A stretch of DNA of 64,000 bases from Phytoseiulus persimilis (taxonomy: Eukaryota; Arthropoda; Arachnida; Mesostigmata; Phytoseiidae): contig CM075103.1 in the NCBI GenBank assembly GCA_037576195.1, forward strand, positions 37,647,250 to 37,711,249, given 5' to 3'. The position numbers were made by a program, and so were the translations under genes. The notes beneath the pieces are model-generated. The model was not told where the DNA came from and searched no databases. It saw only the letters and a list, made by a program, of their open reading frames with translations. Shown one piece after another: positions 24,354 to 35,304 of the stretch; the stretch's first letter is position 1; each line of letters opens with the position of its first letter.

Positions 24354-26345
24354 CTCCGATCTCAACGACGAGAGTTCTGTGCGTGGTTTCATCATTAGTT
24401 GAACGGTGTGTTGTGAAGCCGATCAGGGAAGGAACTTCGGCAGGAAAGAGGAATGCCCTGCAGAGACGCGTTTTAGGGGGACCGTTTTGGTCTTACCACG
24501 TGGACAAAAAATCACGAAGAGAAGCAACCGATAGGAGTCCAGATAGCTGTACCGACGAGTTGGTCTTTGTGGTGATGACGAACCTCAAAAATGAGAGATT
24601 TCGTTGTGGCAGGCAGGCCACAGCCGGGGTGAAAAAGTTCCTCGCAGCGCTGAGCGCGAGTCAAAACCGGGAATGTCGTGGAAACGCGAAAGCTCACGGC
24701 AGTAGATGGAAGTCGGCGAAGCAGCGAGTTCTCGGGAGTGATTGCGCCTGACGAGAAGTTTGGTGGCGGGAACAAAGAAGAGGGATTTATCCTGCGGTGA
24801 ACAAGTCATCATCGGTACATCATCAGAAGTTCACGACCAAGCTGTAATCTACGGTAAGCCTTCACGCACACCTCAGCAGTCTCATCAGGGTGGGACCGGC
24901 ATGCGCCTTCCTCGCGCCCTCCAAATTACTGCACGTCCTTCGGCCGCATCGGCAGGGACTACAACGACAGGGCGGCGGGCGTCTGACGAAGCGGCAGCAA
25001 CTGAGGTTGCCGGAGCAAGGGTCCCCGCTCCCCGCTAATACCACATGCTCCCCGCTCGGAGACCTCGTTAAGTTTGCCCACTCGCGCTCTCGCCCAAGCG
25101 ACGGATGTTCGCCCTCGAATAGCCAACCTTGCACGCTCGGCGTTTGTGTCGGTCGCCTCTCCCTTCGCGAGCTCGCTCGTCTCCACCACCCGACTTGTTA
25201 CCTCTAATGCATCGTGCTGCCTGTCGTGCACTGTTGAGCTCGTTTAACATGTGAGGCCGTTCACTTGAATCTCAAGACCGAGCTCCCCCGATTCCTTCAC
25301 TCGGAATAATTCGATTCTGGGAGCGACATCGCAGTTCGGATCGCGCACGAGAATGTCCGACTGGACCGCGGGTCGATATCATCGAAACCAATGGAAGATC
25401 AGTCTCCACCAATAAACAGACAGTAGAGTCCGAGTTCCTCGAGCCCCGCTCATTGATTTCGACATCGACCCCGCTGAATCGATGTGAACGTTTATGAAGG
25501 ATGTTTTTTTCAATGAATTCCACTCATCAAACCTCCAACAAGAATCATTGACGTCGGGGAACTGTGGCAGTCTCAAGTTTCCAGAAGCTCACGGAGGTGG
25601 AGCGTGTAAGCGTCGTTCGACGAGTCGACGGTTCTGCTCTCCGCTGGGTCGTCCGGCAACATTTGACTTCTATAACAGCGCACTCCCCACGATTTATGTT
25701 GATCTCCTCAATGCACCCGAATGTTGGTACCAGGATCTTGAACTGAGAGCTCTACGCGTTTCCGCTTGTGGCGGTTCCCCTTGCCCGTGATCAGAACTCT
25801 GCAGGGTGCATGAAAAACGTCCCGAGAAGGAAACGCAATGCCCTCGCGGCTAGAAGTGAGGAGGACTGTGAAGCGTACTCCGACTTCGATCAACGTCCCA
25901 TCATTGTGAAGTGGTTCGAGGGACGAGCGTAACTGACGCAGCCACAGGACGCAGTGGCGCGTCGCTCGGAGTAGCTGAAAGGTCGAGCCATCTCGACTGT
26001 GTATCTTCAAGGAATCAACTCGTGCTGCCACAGTCTCAAGCGAGGAATCGCGAACTCAACGACGATCTCTAACTGACGACGTTCCCGCTCTCCCGGAGAA
26101 ATGCTTTCCTCGATTTCGCGAAATGCAGCTTCCCTGATTCGGAAAGCTGCTGCCCCACGACTTGCAACTCCCTGTCTCCTATACAATATGCTTAGGCGTT
26201 GGCGATCTCAAGAGGGAATGGACATTTAACGGGTCCGAATCTTCTCAGGGTCAACGCCTCTGGTACTGAAGACTTTCGGCGTCTGACTGCTACGCCGAGA
26301 GGTAGAAAACACTCTTTCGAAGGGTTGGATGACCAGGGGTCGCGA

Positions 26346-26403
26346 AACCGGGTCCCGGACCCGGTTCCGGAACTTCAGGGATCCAGGGACTTTCTAGTCC
26401 CTG
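26346..26403. repeat. cluster of short palindromes
   Basis: AACCGGGTC (26346-26354) pairs with GACCCGGTT (26358-26366). GTTCCGGAAC follows at 26363-26372. CAGGGACT (26384-26391) then pairs with AGTCCCTG (26396-26403). Three self-complementary units in under 60 bases lie about 310 bases beyond the stop codon of receptor gene B, so they could be in its 3' UTR. Confidence 0.8.
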
Positions 26404-26710
26404 AAACGACTCCTCTGCAGGTGCGAGATGATGAAGAGGGTGTAGCGGAGGACTGAGCGGAGCACATCGGAGTATGACTATTGGGGAGGTCAGAAAAAGG
26501 ACGACGATGAACATTGAGATCGAAGAGATTCGATTCGGAGTTGAAAGGGGACACTCGGCCTCGTGGCTCCACGGAGCCAGACGTGAGGAATGAGGACGAT
26601 TTCGGAGGTTTCGTCTACTGGATTCTTGTTGACACTGAAGCTACACGGAAGACATTCTATGAACATTTTCAATCCCTCATCGGGAAGGTATGAGCTTGAA
26701 TGCTCCTACT

Positions 26711-28528
26711 TCAAGAAAGATCGTTCGAGAGGCAGGTGATGATGATCAACATGTAAGCGATGGGATACCAAACGCTCGCAATGACGTCCCGAGCACTGAG
26801 GGTGTCGTTTTTGTCGAACGTCCTCCGACGACTCCAGTCGATGGAGAATTTGACCACGATGCCGAAAATGAAGATCAGGCTGCAGGGAAGAGAAAAACAT
26901 TAAGATGCGGAAGATCAGCTCTCGACCAAGCTCGACATTTGGCCTCAGAAGCCCAGGCTCGACATTGTAGCTCTACCTGATGATGAGGAAGCTGTCGATC
27001 ACTTTGAAATACGAAGTACGCGGCAGGACAAAGCTTAAGCTGCAATATCCCACGAGGGCTGCGGCGAAGACCACTGAAAGTAGTATGGCCCTGGCCGCCG
27101 CGTCCTGAATCCAGGCCGTCATGTATGCGAGAACCGCGAGCATCAAAACGGGCATGAACACCTGCGAATGACGTGCGACATGTGGAATCGATTCCGTTAC
27201 TTCTTGAACTTCGTCTCCGTAATTCCGACCGAGAGTTCGAAACAAATACTTCCACGCAGCGAATGACCAAATCGAACGAACGATCGACTAAATGCCAATA
27301 AATAAAGGGAAAGACTGAAATTCTGGGGAACGCGGAGTATTACCTGGAGAACGTAGGGAGACCACTGCCTGTTGAACGTGAAGTAGGCCACAAGACAGGA
27401 GTATTCGCCCGTGTTTGTTTTGGAAGTGCAGTAATCGGTCCTGAACTCGGTCAATGTAAAATCGCGCAAGCTCAAAGAATTCGTGATCTGGAGCGGGCTG
27501 GATTTTTTCCAAAGGTATACGATCTGGTCGACAGTGTGACTGTAGCTAGCGATCTTTATAGTGCACTCCTGGGTGTCGAACGGGAACCGTTGCAGATTCA
27601 TCGGACATGAGAGCTTGAGTTCGAGTCGGCGGCTCATGAGGATCTCGCCGTTCGGGGACACCCTGGCAAGGCTATTATCCTGGAATTGGAAGGTGCGGTT
27701 ACCTGGTTGTCCATGTTCCATTCTGATCTGTTCGTCCCTGATTAAAATCAAAAGATCGCGAGATCAGTCGCCACTTTGACCCTGAAGTCAGGCGTACTAG
27801 GGACTACTTTTTGACTGAAAACATGAGTGGAACTTTTGTTTGTGTTCACGCATGTGAATCCCGACGATTTTGCACGATGTAGCAGCGTTCCGTCTGTTGG
27901 AGCAAAAGGACAGATCTTGGAAATTCATCGAGTACTGTGAATTCTGGTTATATTCATGGTTGGGGAACTAGTCCCTCATACACCGGACAGGGGTCGTAGA
28001 ACTGTGTGTCATGACACCCAAAGGTGCTGCGGCTTCCAGCAATGTCGGGAAAGTCTGACGACGTCTGCGCCAGTCCTTACGGCGATTCCGGTATTTTCCC
28101 GTCATCGAACTCTCGGGTATTTGATTCTCAGCAAAGGGGACCTGTTCACGCGTACTCACGGACATGAGCTGGAAGTCGTGACCGCTGATTTCGTTGCTGA
28201 AAAATGAGTCGGGTGACCAGACCTGGGCCCTGTTGACAGTCTCGTACATCGAGTTCGGTTTGCTCGGATTCGGAGGGTCATACGCCAACTTCGGATCGTG
28301 CCACTGTTCACGGTAGGTGAGCTGCACGTCGTAGGTCATGTCGTCGATGTCGATGTTCCTGATGGATCTAACGAACATGTTCACGAAAACCATGGTAGCA
28401 TCCGCAGGCGGTTGTTTCTTGTAGTTCGACCACACAGTAGTCCAATTGGCGGCGAACGATTCCGCCACTACCAGCGATAAAATGAAAAAGGTCGCTTTAA
28501 TCGTGGCTACAGCGGTCGCGATGTCAAG
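26711..28528 (-). CDS. receptor gene B: compact GluCl-like Cys-loop ligand-gated ion channel (4+ exons, start not resolved)
   Basis: Minus-strand exons 28160-28528 (5' limit of the open frame), 27344-27679, 26977-27161 and 26711-26879, with GT-AG introns of phase 0, 0 and 2, ending in TGA. The N-terminus has a signal-peptide core (TFFILSLVVAESFAA) but no ATG between it and the upstream in-frame stop. A short 5' exon must supply the Met, or a rarer start is used. The ectodomain shows WSPDSFF, the Cys-loop CPMNLQRFPFDTQEC and CTSKTNTGEYSC, identical to nematode GluCl in loop C. Both glutamate-contacting arginines are present (FVRSI, YREQW), as is the loop-B Ser-Tyr. M1 starts VFMPVLMLAVLAYM. 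M2 is RAILLSVVFAAALVGYCS, preceded by Ala-Ala, with Ile at 2' and Ala at 9'. The M3-M4 linker is about 22 residues (RRRTFDKNDTLSARDVIA), and M3 keeps the Gly important for ivermectin in GluCls. An NWT sequon follows the signal. Family membership is firm and a glutamate ligand likely; conductance is unknown. Confidence 0.93.
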
Positions 28529-29937
28529 CTACACTGTCCTCTTGGTTTTGGAGTTCGTCTGTTTGAGTACGCCGCGCCGACCTCAGCGGGAGAGGGGATC
28601 GCCGTGACGGAACGAGCGGCCATCGGTGACAAAATTGTCGGCAACGTTGTTTCTCTCTTTTCGCAGATAATACGCTGAATGAATTCTCAAATAACACAAT
28701 CGGATCTCCGTTGACATCCAACCGATTGGGCCAATCATGACCGCAAGTTGTTTTCTCCCTGATACGTTCTGCGCTGAGACGATTCTTCATCCGAAATTCC
28801 ATCTCCCGCCACTTCTCGACTCACTTGACTCTGATTCGCTGGTTTTGATTGGGGAGGAAAGACCGCCAGAGAAATAGATAGGCGGTAGGGTACCAGTAGA
28901 GAACTATTGTTGGCGAGTTAGCGACAGGGAGACGGCATGAAACTAGGGCGAAATGAAAGCCGAGACAGGGTTGAATCGACGATCACCTCCTGTCTGGTTG
29001 AGCGATACATGGACCCTTTCGCGGTTCGAATACTCCGCTCGGATTCCCATCGCGCACAGGTGAAGTTGGGACTGGGAACGGGCGATCCCCATCGGCCGCG
29101 TTCATTGAAACATCGGCAATGTGCTCCACGGAGGCTGGCAATGCTCTCATAAACCAGCTGCGGATAGTCCCCGGAACGCTTGAAGAACGGTGACGTAAAC
29201 GTATTTACCGCGAGTTGTCTGCCACTCAGACCCGCTACCTGACACCGACCAGGGAAGTATTCGGTAGCCTTGATCCCGAAGATACAATCAGATGAGGAGA
29301 TTATCTCAGCCGTCATTCATCATTCGCACGAGTCCGCCGTGAGAGTCCCGAGAGCGAATAATTCAGGCATATGAAGACCTTTCCCGCGAGTCACCTGGAT
29401 TCCACATGCGAAGTTTTCTGGAAATCTTACAACCGACCCGAGAGCCCTGCCCGCACCCATCGCCCGAGCCTACCACGATGGAGACTCTCTCGATCAAATC
29501 CGAATCAGTTCCTAGAGAGAGCGACTCAAAATATGGAATTTCGCTCTCATTGTGGCATATGCACGAGCATGATTGGATACGGACATTGCGAAATGTCCAA
29601 CGCTGCAACAACAATCCATTCAACCGGAGATGAATTCGAAGGAGAGCATGATCAATTGGGATGAGAAGAACACGACACTGGGCGGCATCCGACGGCTGTC
29701 TCAGAACAGCGATTCCTTGAAAAAAGGCGGTGTACCTCTTCTCGGCCCATCACGCCGGCGACGGCTTCTCCAACGGTTCGAGACCATTTGAGCACTTGAA
29801 ATCAATTGAACGTCGAGTGATCGAGACCCTCGGTCATTCAGACACGATTTGTCACCGAATCATTACGCAATTGTTTTCGGAACAATCGACTAATCCTCCG
29901 AGGTTGTCCAAATTCGATTCTTTTGATTTTTCTTGTT

Positions 29938-30006
29938 GACTCGATCCACGGCTGAACAGTCTGGGGATCACTGAGATTGGATTCCAACCACTGAGCTAGG
30001 CTGCAG
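29938..30006 (-). repeat. tRNA-like sequence (tRNA pseudogene or SINE head)
   Basis: On the minus strand, TAGCTCAGTGGTTGGAA is a near-perfect tRNA A-box. GGATCGAGTC about 45 bases later fits the loose B-box consensus. The D-stem and T-stem pair poorly, so a functional tRNA is unlikely. It shares no inner sequence with the SINE at 22.4 kb. Confidence 0.4.
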
Positions 30007-32672
30007 AAGTGAATTGTCGCAGCGAACCCTACGGAGCGGATGAACTCCGTTCGCTGTATCGAAAATACAACGCGACGAGAGTCTTTAAATTCAACGCCTG
30101 AGGCACGCCGGCCGAGCATACTGATCCGTTGTATCGAGAAATCCGCCGTAACGCTGTGGCGACATGGCACTTCAATAACAGAGAGGACAATCAGAGAGAT
30201 TCAGCGAAGATCGAACCCCGTCCCTCATCGGCCTTGGCTATTATCGCCATTCGGAACATCCGGTTGCGGCTGTAAGTTATCAACTTCGGAATAACAGAAC
30301 TGACTCGGGATCACACGATGTGGAAAAGGGGAAATAACGAGAGCACGACGCGGGTTTCGTCGTCCCTCTCGCAGCTAAGTGAGTTCTCGACGAGGCTGAC
30401 AGCTCCATTGTTGGGAAGAATTTTTATGCCTGCTCGTATCCATCAACGATCCCGATAGCACATTGGACGTCTCCATCAAACACGTTCTCATGGCTCCTCC
30501 TGCGGCCTCGTAGCTTCAGTTGGCCCTGGCGGCCCAACGAACTCTCTCGATGCTCATGTAATCCTCGAAATCTGCTAGGGATGCATCGGAGATGATCAGG
30601 TGCCGAGGACTCCCTCCGTGCCTCGTCTGGGTCACTTCGATTACGATCTCGAACTTGACGCGAATCCCCCTATTCACACTCTCAGCGAGCGAAGTCTAGT
30701 TACCAGTCAACTGAATCCAGGAAGTAACTGATCTTGGATTGGAACGTGAAAACCAAGATTATCTAGAAGATCGGATCGGGCTTAGGAATGGCCTCAGATG
30801 CGCGAGAGCAGCATATTGGATTCGAGGTCAGCCTCAGGAACTGATCCTGCAGCCGCGTTCTCGGAGTCATCGCTCGGATGTGTTCGTGGATGCCGAATTT
30901 CATAAATCAAACCGCCTCTCCCTACGTTCCAGCAGAACTCCGAGAAGTGTCCCTCACGAGACTGGTATTGCTTTTCCGCAGGAGCGGGAAATCCGGGAGC
31001 GCCTCATCTCGGAAATCTCTTCGAGGAGCGTCCTCATGATCTAGAAGAGCTCACGCATCAGAAGATTCTCCCATGGAATTATTGATGGGTCCTGAGCGTT
31101 TTCTCCAAATGGTAGCACAGTTCCAGCCCGGATGCGGTCGAGAGGTCCTGATCGATGACGAATTCGCGTGCCGTCCCCTTCATGATGAGGTTCAAATGAT
31201 GCATTTATCACCACAGCCGCATGTTCCGTCAGCAGTCGAACGAGCGGCAGTACTCGATAATCAGGGGTGTTTTTTTACTGCGTTCGGAAAGCAGGAGGAT
31301 GGGAAGGACGCATCAGGAACAGGCTTCTGCTGATGCTGACGACGACCGAGTGAAAAGCCCAATGTGCACGCGAACGAACGGGAAGGACGACCGCACAGGA
31401 GGACACACAGACGGACACAGGAAACTCAACATTATTCATGGCGTGCGCGAGGCCGCGTGCTGATGCGTGGAGAACACCGGATACTGATAATACGTGGCTG
31501 ATGAATGGAAGGCGCTCGCAAAGCCGGCGACAGTGGTCGACAAGGACGACTTCCAGCAGCTGACAGATGGATCATCTCCGCGAGCCGCTGGATGACAGAA
31601 GTTAAGAGAGGCGCGAAAAAACTGAGAACTCCTCCCGAAGCTCCAGCTCCGGAATGCGGCCGTCACGAGAAACAAATCTAGCCCATAACTCATCCAGGGC
31701 CGACTTGTTATCGACTCTGGCGCGAGTCGACGCCCAAAAGCTACCCGCTCTCCGCGGAACGACTCATTCAGCTCGCAACCAATCCGCTGAGACGGGTTCT
31801 CAAATGACTCCTGGGAAGACAGAATCAAGACTGATAATCAAGGTGCGGCTCTGACAGAAAACATCTTTCAACAAATCGCTGCTCGTGGCGGCGGCTCCTC
31901 GATCTAACCATATCACAGGATTCGACCCGCCTCTCGAAACACCTCTGTCCGCGAACTTTGAAGAGATGAGCTTAAAAACTTACAGCACGCGATATTGTTT
32001 ACGCGATCAGTCAGATGGTCTACTCCACGGGTGGATATCGCGGGAGCAAGATTGCGGCTCGTTCCAATCCGTTCGGAGAGAATTGAGAACGTAAAATCAT
32101 ACGTCTCCAATGGACTCTGATCATTGCAGTCTCTGTGACTTCCCTGAAGCCGGAACTTTTTGGAAAGCGAAGCTCGACGTCGCGGGAACAACTCATTCTT
32201 TGATGCGGAAGGATTCCCGAACCAGCGATTCAACAGCCATTGCATTCCGAACAAGCTAGTCTTTCCGCGACCGTGATCATCAATCATCCTCTCCTCAACA
32301 TGAAGTATTGAATATGTGCCGATCCGGCTAGTGAAACCTAACCCGTGCAGAGCAGCTTCAGGTGGATCATCAAAAGCTCTGACTTGGAACCTCGCTGATG
32401 CTCTTTCGGATGGAAATGAAAAGCCCAAACTGGAACAACTCTCTTCTCCCCACGGTTCTCTCACAGTGAGTTACAAGTATAGATTATATGCCTGGAATAT
32501 CCTCCTCACAAAACTCGTTTTTTCCACGGATTTTGAGTGAGTTCGAATTTCGATGGCTTCAATCCGTCAAGAAGGAACCAGCGCTGATGAAGAGCTGGAG
32601 GCAAGACAAGCATCCACGACTGCGGGGTCTCTCGGAAGGAGAGAAGCGAGTGAGAGGGAGGATTCACAGGGT

Positions 32673-32702
32673 GAAAAATTATAGAATATGTGATAATTTT
32701 TC
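32673..32702. repeat. 10-bp hairpin
   Basis: GAAAAATTAT and ATAATTTTTC pair perfectly around AGAATATGTG. It is an AT-rich hairpin with no element boundaries visible around it. Confidence 0.8.
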
Positions 32703-33321
32703 TCCTGAAAAGAAAGAGCTCCGTGGAGTCTTCCGCGCGGAGTTTCCTGTGGAGCTCCTCGTCGGGTCGTTGTCAGTTTTGAGTCAATATATACGAGCCG
32801 TCCCGGAATCGAATTGGGAACTTGTGTGTTAGGCCCTTTTTTCGAGAATTGGCCCGAAAAACAGGCTAAATGGCACGTTCCAGACCCGTCAACTGGCGAC
32901 ATAGAGGCAGAGGTGGGAGAAAGGTGGGCGAAGCGGTACACAGAAACCATACCTTCGTCTCTGCCTGGCGTGTTGCCCCCTGTCCAGCCTTCCAACAACA
33001 GTATCTCTTCAAACCACCGAAGCTTTCCAAAATTACGATGGGAACGACCCACTCCAGAAGTCTGAGCCACGCGTCTTGCTCCTAGAGAATCACCGACTTT
33101 CCCGGAAGTGTGGTTAGGACGACATCCTCCCGAAGTATCCTGATGAGTTACCTCTATGCAGACTGGACGTCCTTCCCGCAATACGCCCCGTATTGCGTGC
33201 CTATCCGATCTTCGCTTCGAGAGCCCGTTAGGGACACACACGGCGATCCGTCAACGGGTTTTTGTAGAGAGAGTGCGAACGTACAGCATCAGCGCTTCCG
33301 AGAATCGCGTCTTGGAAATTC

Positions 33322-34326
33322 CAACGCGTTTCTCAGAAAATAAGCCATGGCTGACATTCGTCTTAGGGTCCTAAAATTGTAGTACGGCTTATCAGCGGGG
33401 TATGGCTTATAGTCGGCTCACTCATAGCAATGTTGACGAGGGCGCTTTGAAATTCTCACTCCGAGAACCGAGACAACAAATTGCTGGCACTCATTCTAGA
33501 ACAACCATGTCAGCTTCCTCTGGAATATCCTCGAAAATTGACGAGGTGGAGGAGGCCACTTCGACTTCTCGTTGAAAGACTGCCGGGAGAATCATCGCGT
33601 CATGTAGGTTCCCTCAAACGAGCTAGTTTTGTCAAGATGACCGGCTCTCAGTGAATTTCTCACACAGTCATCGAAGCTCTTAGAACATGAGTTTCCCACC
33701 CATGACACTGCTGCAGATATGCTGGGTTCGAGGACGTTATCGCGTGTATCTTCCTGCACACGATGGTTTATGTATTCATTTACTTCATGGTGCAAGTGAT
33801 CTTTTGAGGGCTTATTGATCGCGGAATTCGAAGTCTGCAGGTTTCCAGGCATGCGAGAAGGTATGGTGATCCATCCCTCTCGTGGTGGGAGAAGTCATCA
33901 TTTTCTTTGCGCGATGGGTGCTCGCTGAATCACAAATGAAGAGTCCTCCTCGCCCCTTGCGAACGATCGGCGACAGCATGAAATCAACACCTCTTCGGAT
34001 CACATGTCGCCCAAGCTTCCTCAGATTCGAGAACGTATGCACTGAGAATGCGTTCAATCTTTCCCTGATCGAACATGGGAGTCCTTCATAGACTACGAAC
34101 GTGGTATAATAGCGTGCCACAAACTCCTCATCTCACAACCGTCATCTCCAATCGGCGTTCACTGAACCGAACGAATTCGAGAACTCATTCCGACATTTCT
34201 CTCGCGCGGGCTCCACGCTGAGATCAGTTCCAGATACGGCTTATATTCGGGATACGGCTTATACAGCCGAAATGTTCGAAAATCGAGGTATGGCCTATTT
34301 CCAGGCTTACTTTCCAAAACACGGTA
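33322..34326 (-). mobile_element. pogo/Tigger-like DNA transposon relic
   Basis: Two overlapping minus-strand frames carry pieces of a Tigger/pogo DDE transposase. GGLFICDSASTHRAKK (in 33812-34120) matches the family's second-Asp motif (LLVLDSxRAHxTxxVK). NSAINKPSKDHLHHEV (in 33592-33852) matches the following VSVNKPFKDxLR motif, and AAVSWVGNSCSKSFDDCVRN the C-terminal helix. The two lie in different frames, so at least one frameshift separates them. The outer parts carry the ACGGCTTAT / ATGGCTTATA repeats typical of some Tigger-like termini, at 33380-33412 and 34236-34265. The right end runs to ACGGTA near 34325; the left end is approximate. About 1 kb remains of an element that should exceed 2 kb, so it is an old internally deleted copy. 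Confidence 0.7.
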
Positions 34327-34372
34327 GTCATATCCCCCTCAAGTCCGACAAACAATGAAAATCACGGTTGTT

Positions 34373-34876
34373 TCAGAAGATCTCCTGCATGCGTGAAAGA
34401 AATCTTCCACTGCGCGCGCGCCGAATCGGAGCCACAGCTGCGAGCTGACGTTCCGATGGAATGGAGCGTGTTTTCAATACGTTGATGTTTGCGGGAAGAG
34501 CGGCAGAACCCCTGATTTGGTCGAGCTCGGCTCTCAACTCGGTATCTCCGACGAACATTTTGAGAGATCTCACGTCCGATGCTCTGGCTTCGATCTTGGA
34601 AACAAAAAGCTTCAGTTCATCGAATTTGAGCAGATACTCCGACAACAACTCCTTGAGCGAGCCGCAAAGCTTTTCCCAACGTGAGCAACCGACTAATCTG
34701 TGCGTTCGAGTTGTTGTTAGGAAAACCTGCACGTCTCTGCGGCGTCTCGCAATTTCATACTCGATTTTCGCCCCTCTGAGACGTATTTCTAGGCGAATAT
34801 AAACCGCGATGCGGAGTCTGCCACAGATTTCCCAATTCGAGGAAAATTCGAGGATTCTAGAATTGAGCGTTTCCAT
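34373..34876 (-). mobile_element. hAT transposase fragment (open 167-codon frame)
   Basis: The frame resembles the C-terminal half of hAT transposases of the zinc-finger (CGGBP1-like) group. RRRDVQVF and SRWEKLCGSLKELL sit where that group has xPSRxxxF...TRWGTWLxAxxYY. The segment ELRAELDQIRGSAALPANIN followed by VLKTRSIPSERQLAAV matches the xLxxDLxxI...LPxxIxxLExRxxPLxxSI stretch. No DDE catalytic residues fall in the part seen, so it is at best a fragment. It is not interrupted, unlike its neighbours. It lies beside the pogo relic and on the opposite strand from the hAT relic at 35.6 kb, and overlaps that copy only around the TRWGTWL region, so it is a separate insertion. The match is by eye; an unrelated coiled-coil protein is possible. 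Confidence 0.5.
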
Positions 34877-35304
34877 CCTTCACACTTCTCTCATCATCGG
34901 TGATATATGCCGTAAATGACGCAATGAGCTCGAAACCCGGACAGTGCTCGACGTTTCTCGAAAATCAGACATACTCGGACGTGTCCGGTACAATCTGACC
35001 TCTCCTTATTGGGAATCGTTGATTCCGGTCTTGATTCTGCTATATGTAGAATTTTCGCTCCGTTCGATTTTACTTTCTAAAATCGCAACAAAATCCAGAA
35101 TCGTCTCCGTTTTCGTATTGCCAGGCTTCCGTAATCAGAATGATTCGTTGATACATTGCTCCTCTCTCTGGTGGTGAAATCAATAGAATTCAAGGAAATT
35201 TCGAGCGGAGAAACATCGGCTGAGCCGATTATATTTCTAGCTGACCTCCGGCCGTCTGCGGAGACCGGCTTGGGAAGCACTCGGTTGGGACCTTGGTCAG
35301 GCAT

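Larger units (their letters stand above)
22479..26710. other. intergenic region between the convergent receptors, no gene seen
   Basis: Frames up to 183 codons (24200-24751, +) show no domain. A minus-strand frame at 22977-23303 opens with a motif loosely like the start of an immunoglobulin domain (KKFSIDKSVNGMGVAAV) but lacks the cysteines. Two palindromic sites are listed separately. No extra receptor exons were found. Confidence 0.4.
28529..33321. other. 5' side of receptor B and intergenic DNA
   Basis: Should contain the first exon and promoter of receptor gene B, but I cannot fix either. A tRNA-like relic (about 30.0 kb) and a hairpin (32.7 kb) are listed separately. The minus-strand frames at 31913-32464 (183 codons) and 32567-33241 (224 codons) have no domain I can name. 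Confidence 0.4.
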
